NCBI RefSeq assembly: GCF_000315915.1
Contig: NC_020188.1
Location: 327,501-391,500, forward strand
DNA: 64,000 nucleotides
Source: Henningerozyma blattae CBS 6284
Taxonomy: Eukaryota; Ascomycota; Saccharomycetes; Saccharomycetales; Saccharomycetaceae
Direction of reading: 5' to 3'
Shown: positions 61,368 to 64,000 of the stretch, one piece after another
Layout: the number at the start of each line of letters is the position of its first letter
Position numbering within the stretch: position 1 is the stretch's first letter
The notes under the pieces: generated by a model
What the model saw: only the letters and a program-made list of their open reading frames with translations
Database searches by the model: none
Told to the model about the DNA's origin: nothing
Translations under genes and position numbers: made by a program

Positions 61368-61898
61368 TTAAAACCTTAATAATCCTAACTTGCCCATTAA
61401 TTCTGCAAAGTCTAGATATGTAAGGAATAAATGTTTACCATTAGTAGCTGTGGCCATCATTTCCACAATCCCTGTTTTTTGGTCCATCCCTACATATTGA
61501 GCAATCTTTTGAATATCCTTTACACTCAAAACATGATTTTGTAGTGTAACGCTTGGATATCGGATGTCCCTGCCGCAACCATGGACCATAAGCACCCACA
61601 TTTCGTCTATTGTAGCCTTGTTATCCATATATATCAATAACAGGTATGTGTTTCTTATTAGTTTATCGAAATCGACAATATTCAAATTGTCGATGCAGAA
61701 CTCTCTTTTATCATATAACTTATATAATTCTCTCGGTAGTTGTAACAAGTCAAAAAACTGGTCTAATTGATCCTTTATCATATCAGCATCTGCACATAAT
61801 TCAGAATATATCAATAGCATTTCATCTTCGATTTCCTGCGGAGGCTTTGCATTGAGAAACCGTTGCAATTGTGAGTTAGATACTTTTTTACCTGACAT
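61368..61898 (-). CDS. RAD33: RAD33, nucleotide excision repair factor
   Basis: 176 residues (177 in S. cerevisiae) from the internal ATG, whose product begins MSGKKVSNSQLQRFLNAKPP. An upstream in-frame ATG would add five residues (MYTLK). Conserved blocks: PQEIEDEMLLIYSEL, MVHGCGRDIRYPSVTL, NHVLSVKDIQKIAQYVG and LFLTYLDFAELMGKLGLL. The fold is related to centrin-binding EF-hand-like proteins. Rad33 associates with the Rad4-Rad23 damage-recognition complex, required for repair of RNA polymerase I-transcribed DNA and for global repair. Confidence 0.95.
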   Translation of the reverse strand: MSGKKVSNSQLQRFLNAKPPQEIEDEMLLIYSELCADADMIKDQLDQFFDLLQLPRELYKLYDKREFCIDNLNIVDFDKLIRNTYLLLIYMDNKATIDEMWVLMVHGCGRDIRYPSVTLQNHVLSVKDIQKIAQYVGMDQKTGIVEMMATATNGKHLFLTYLDFAELMGKLGLLRF

Positions 61899-61913
61899 TT
61901 TTAATGTGTACAA

Positions 61914-62671
61914 TAAATGTGCATTTCATACGTTCTATAAATGTACTAGGTTTTCTTATCATCATCATCATATTTATTTCTTCGATGATTATAAATAATT
62001 TATTATAATTCTTAACCGAAACCCGAAAATCTCATATTAATTGCAAATAAATAATGGCCAAAGAGATGACAGGAAATATAAATACATGCTTTTTTTTCGA
62101 TAAGTTTTCATAACAAGCCAATCAGATAAAACCCTACTACTAATTCTATTAGTGGATTAGATTCTAAATACCCCCCTCATGCTATGAGGTGTTAGGTTTT
62201 GATTTTTCCTCTAAGTTTTGTAGTAGCATATTGCATTCTTCGCTTTAGTATAATTACAAACATGATGTGATAAGCTTAGACACCAATATGGATTATTTTA
62301 AATCTAATTTTGCCCAGACAAGCTTTTTAACTGTTCGTGTTTCACTCAATCATAATAGGGTTAAAAAGTAAAGTACTCTTATTTGTTCTTGTTCTTATTC
62401 TTGCGGACAGAGGGAATTTTCACAAGTTGCGAAAACAACTAATTTGAGAAATTTGACAAAAAAAAAGATGAGGCTAAAATTACTATTAAAAGATAAGAAA
62501 TAATTAATTGAAATAGACGTTTTTTACTTTGTAACTATATAATAAATCGTAGTCTAACTTTTTTATATCTTATATTCCTCAAGAATCATACCAAAAAAAT
62601 ATTGTAACTGTATCAAGTGACAAGTTAATAATTAATAATAAACTAGTACATTTGGCACAATTATAGTTATA
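61914..62671. promoter_or_regulatory. divergent promoter region RAD33-SPT5
   Basis: About 760 bp; AT-rich. A 20-bp TCATCATCATCAT stretch at about 61958 and an ATATAATAAA near 62538 are seen. No specific sites recognised. Confidence 0.35.
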
Positions 62672-64000
62672 ATGAGTGACACTGTTGAAAGTTCTTCAGA
62701 CCCCGCAGTCAAACCATTGGAAGATGAACAACAACTTCCAAATGATGATTTAAATGAACTGGATTTTGATCATGAAGATAAGGATCAAGAATCTGAACCT
62801 ATGGAAAAACAATCTTCTGAAGTTAATGGTGCTGCAAATAATACTGCTAATGAAGATTTAAATGAGACAACAAATAAAGTTAAATCAGAAACTGATCTAG
62901 GAGGTAATCCACCATCAGATGAAGAGAATTTTGTCCAAAATGTTAATGAAGAAGAACGTACTAGAGTTACTAATAATGCAGAGGCTTCAAATGCTCCTGT
63001 TACAAATGAAGCACAAGAACAATCTAATGATAATGATAATAATAATGTTGCATCAGATAATAATAAGAGACCTCGTGACGATAGTACTCAAGAGGAAGGG
63101 GGAGAAAAAGTTAATGAAGATTTAGGACAATATGATGAAGACGATTTTGATGAAGATGATGATGAAGAGGAAGAAGAAGAAGGTCCACAAAAGAAACGCC
63201 GTCGTGAAAGAAATAGATTCTTGGATATTGAAGCTGAAGTCAGTGACGATGATGAAGACGATGATGAAGAAGAAGAATCAGAATTGGTCCGTGAAGGTTT
63301 TATTACTCGTGGTGATGAAGAAAACGAAGAAGGTACCACAGGTGGAAGAGATGACAGATTACATAGACAATTGGACCAACATTTAAATAAAAGTTCTGAA
63401 CAAGATGCTCAACAATTAGCTAAAGAATTGAGAGAACGTTACGGTAGAAGTAGTTCCAAACAATATCGTGCTGCTACCCAAGACGGTTACGTTCCCCAAA
63501 GATTCTTGTTGCCTAGTGTTGATACTGGTACTATTTGGGGTGTCCGTGTTAGACCTGGTAAAGAGAAAGAATTAGTTCGTAAATTATTAAAAAAGAAATT
63601 TAATTTAGACAGAGCTATGGGTAAGAAGAAATTAAAGATTTTATCGATTTTCCAAAGAGATAACTATACCGGTAGAATTTATATCGAAGCCCCAAAACAA
63701 TCTGTGATTGAAAAATTTTGTAATGGTATCCCAGATATTTTTATTACTCAAAAAATTTTAATTCCAGTTCAAGAATTACCACTGCTATTAAAGCCAAGTA
63801 AATCTGACGATGTCAGCTTAGAAGAAGGAAGCTACGTTAGAATAAAAAGAGGTATCTATAAGGGTGACTTAGCTGTTGTGGATCAAATTAGTGAAAATAA
63901 TTTAGAAGTGATGTTGAAAATCGTGCCTCGTTTAGATTATGGGAAGTTTGATGAAATTGATCCAGTCACTAACCAACGTAAACCAAGAAGAACAACATTC
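62672..64000 (+). CDS. SPT5: SPT5, transcription elongation factor DSIF subunit (N-terminal 443 residues)
   Basis: The frame starts MSDTVESSSDPAVKPLED and runs off the right edge. The first 230 residues are strongly acidic, with DDFDEDDDEEEEEE, KKRRRERNRFLD and EVSDDDEDDDEEEE blocks typical of Spt5. The NGN domain (about 287-375) has GTIWGVRVRPGKEKELVRKL and binds Spt4. The first KOW module (about 385-430) has GSYVRIKRGIYKGDLAVVDQ. Spt5 with Spt4 travels with RNA polymerase II (and I) and keeps it processive, and recruits capping and 3'-end factors. The later KOW domains and C-terminal repeats are outside the window. Divergent from RAD33, as in S. cerevisiae. Confidence 0.97.
   Translation, partial: MSDTVESSSDPAVKPLEDEQQLPNDDLNELDFDHEDKDQESEPMEKQSSEVNGAANNTANEDLNETTNKVKSETDLGGNPPSDEENFVQNVNEEERTRVTNNAEASNAPVTNEAQEQSNDNDNNNVASDNNKRPRDDSTQEEGGEKVNEDLGQYDEDDFDEDDDEEEEEEGPQKKRRRERNRFLDIEAEVSDDDEDDDEEEESELVREGFITRGDEENEEGTTGGRDDRLHRQLDQHLNKSSEQDAQQLAKELRERYGRSSSKQYRAATQDGYVPQRFLLPSVDTGTIWGVRVRPGKEKELVRKLLKKKFNLDRAMGKKKLKILSIFQRDNYTGRIYIEAPKQSVIEKFCNGIPDIFITQKILIPVQELPLLLKPSKSDDVSLEEGSYVRIKRGIYKGDLAVVDQISENNLEVMLKIVPRLDYGKFDEIDPVTNQRKPRRTTF

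Noticed and set aside
62919..63386. Met/Lys-rich and Ser-rich frames in SPT5
   Set aside because: Shadows of the GAT/GAA-rich acidic region.
1..64000. CRISPR arrays, bacterial operons, prophage or riboswitches
   Set aside because: Nothing of this kind; all signals are those of a yeast nuclear chromosome.

Overview
The window is nuclear DNA of a budding yeast of the family Saccharomycetaceae. It is AT-rich, compact and intron-poor. Its introns have the yeast GTATGT/TACTAAC signals, it uses Ty3/gypsy-type retrotransposons, and its tRNAs are close to those of Saccharomyces. Nearly every gene is recognisable by sequence as an orthologue of an S. cerevisiae gene. I cannot name the genus. The gene order points to a lineage that descends from the yeast whole-genome duplication (WGD) but lost duplicates independently of S. 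cerevisiae. Neighbours here are split in S. cerevisiae between the sister tracks YOR/YPL (first block) and YML/YDR (second block), and some ancestral neighbours are absent from both blocks.

Layout. (1) 1-9.6 kb: APC5 (partial), CLP1, TUM1, ATG29 and REV3, with ATG29/REV3 divergent. (2) 9.6-16.2 kb: a gene-free stretch with a 200-bp tandem duplication, then a Pol III hotspot. The hotspot holds a tRNA-Ala/tRNA-Gly pair with only 4 bp between the genes, LTRs of three families, and a decayed Ty3-like element with an intact RNase H-integrase reading frame. Synteny changes here from the YOR/YPL block to the YML/YDR block. (3) 17.1 kb: a 39-cysteine metallothionein-like gene with two candidate copper-regulator sites upstream. 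(4) 18-21.6 kb: a GC-rich island with RCF1, a 100-N gap and a YOX1/YHP1 homeobox gene. (5) 21.8-37.4 kb: RPS18 and RPS17 (divergent), ECM11, NSE5, DOT1, UNG1, LRS4, OST6 and a YML018C/THI74 transporter. (6) 39.0-45.8 kb: a second Ty3-like element, more LTRs, and an intron-containing tRNA-Lys(UUU) with a solo LTR just downstream that keeps its 5-bp target duplication. (7) 46.8-64 kb: PSP2 (4-nt first exon), a second 100-N gap, a PPZ phosphatase, PPM1, TAF11, GPI17, NPL3, RAD33 and SPT5 (partial).

Functionally this is a mixed housekeeping region: RNA 3'-end processing and transcription (CLP1, TAF11, SPT5, NPL3), DNA repair and chromosome biology (REV3, UNG1, RAD33, NSE5, DOT1, LRS4, ECM11, APC5), ER glycosylation and GPI anchoring (OST6, GPI17), autophagy (ATG29) and translation (RPS17, RPS18). 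There are no operons. Related functions lie near each other only by ancestral order.

Points of special interest are a homopolymer frameshift that hides the conserved C-terminus of CLP1, a probable pair of compensating C-run errors in the homeobox gene, the tandem tRNA pair, two mirror-image retrotransposon nests around tRNAs, a candidate +1 frameshift site in the second Ty3-like element, and a perfect RFX-type X-box beside a 15-bp minisatellite. I found no clearly new biological system. The accessory content is retrotransposon-derived.
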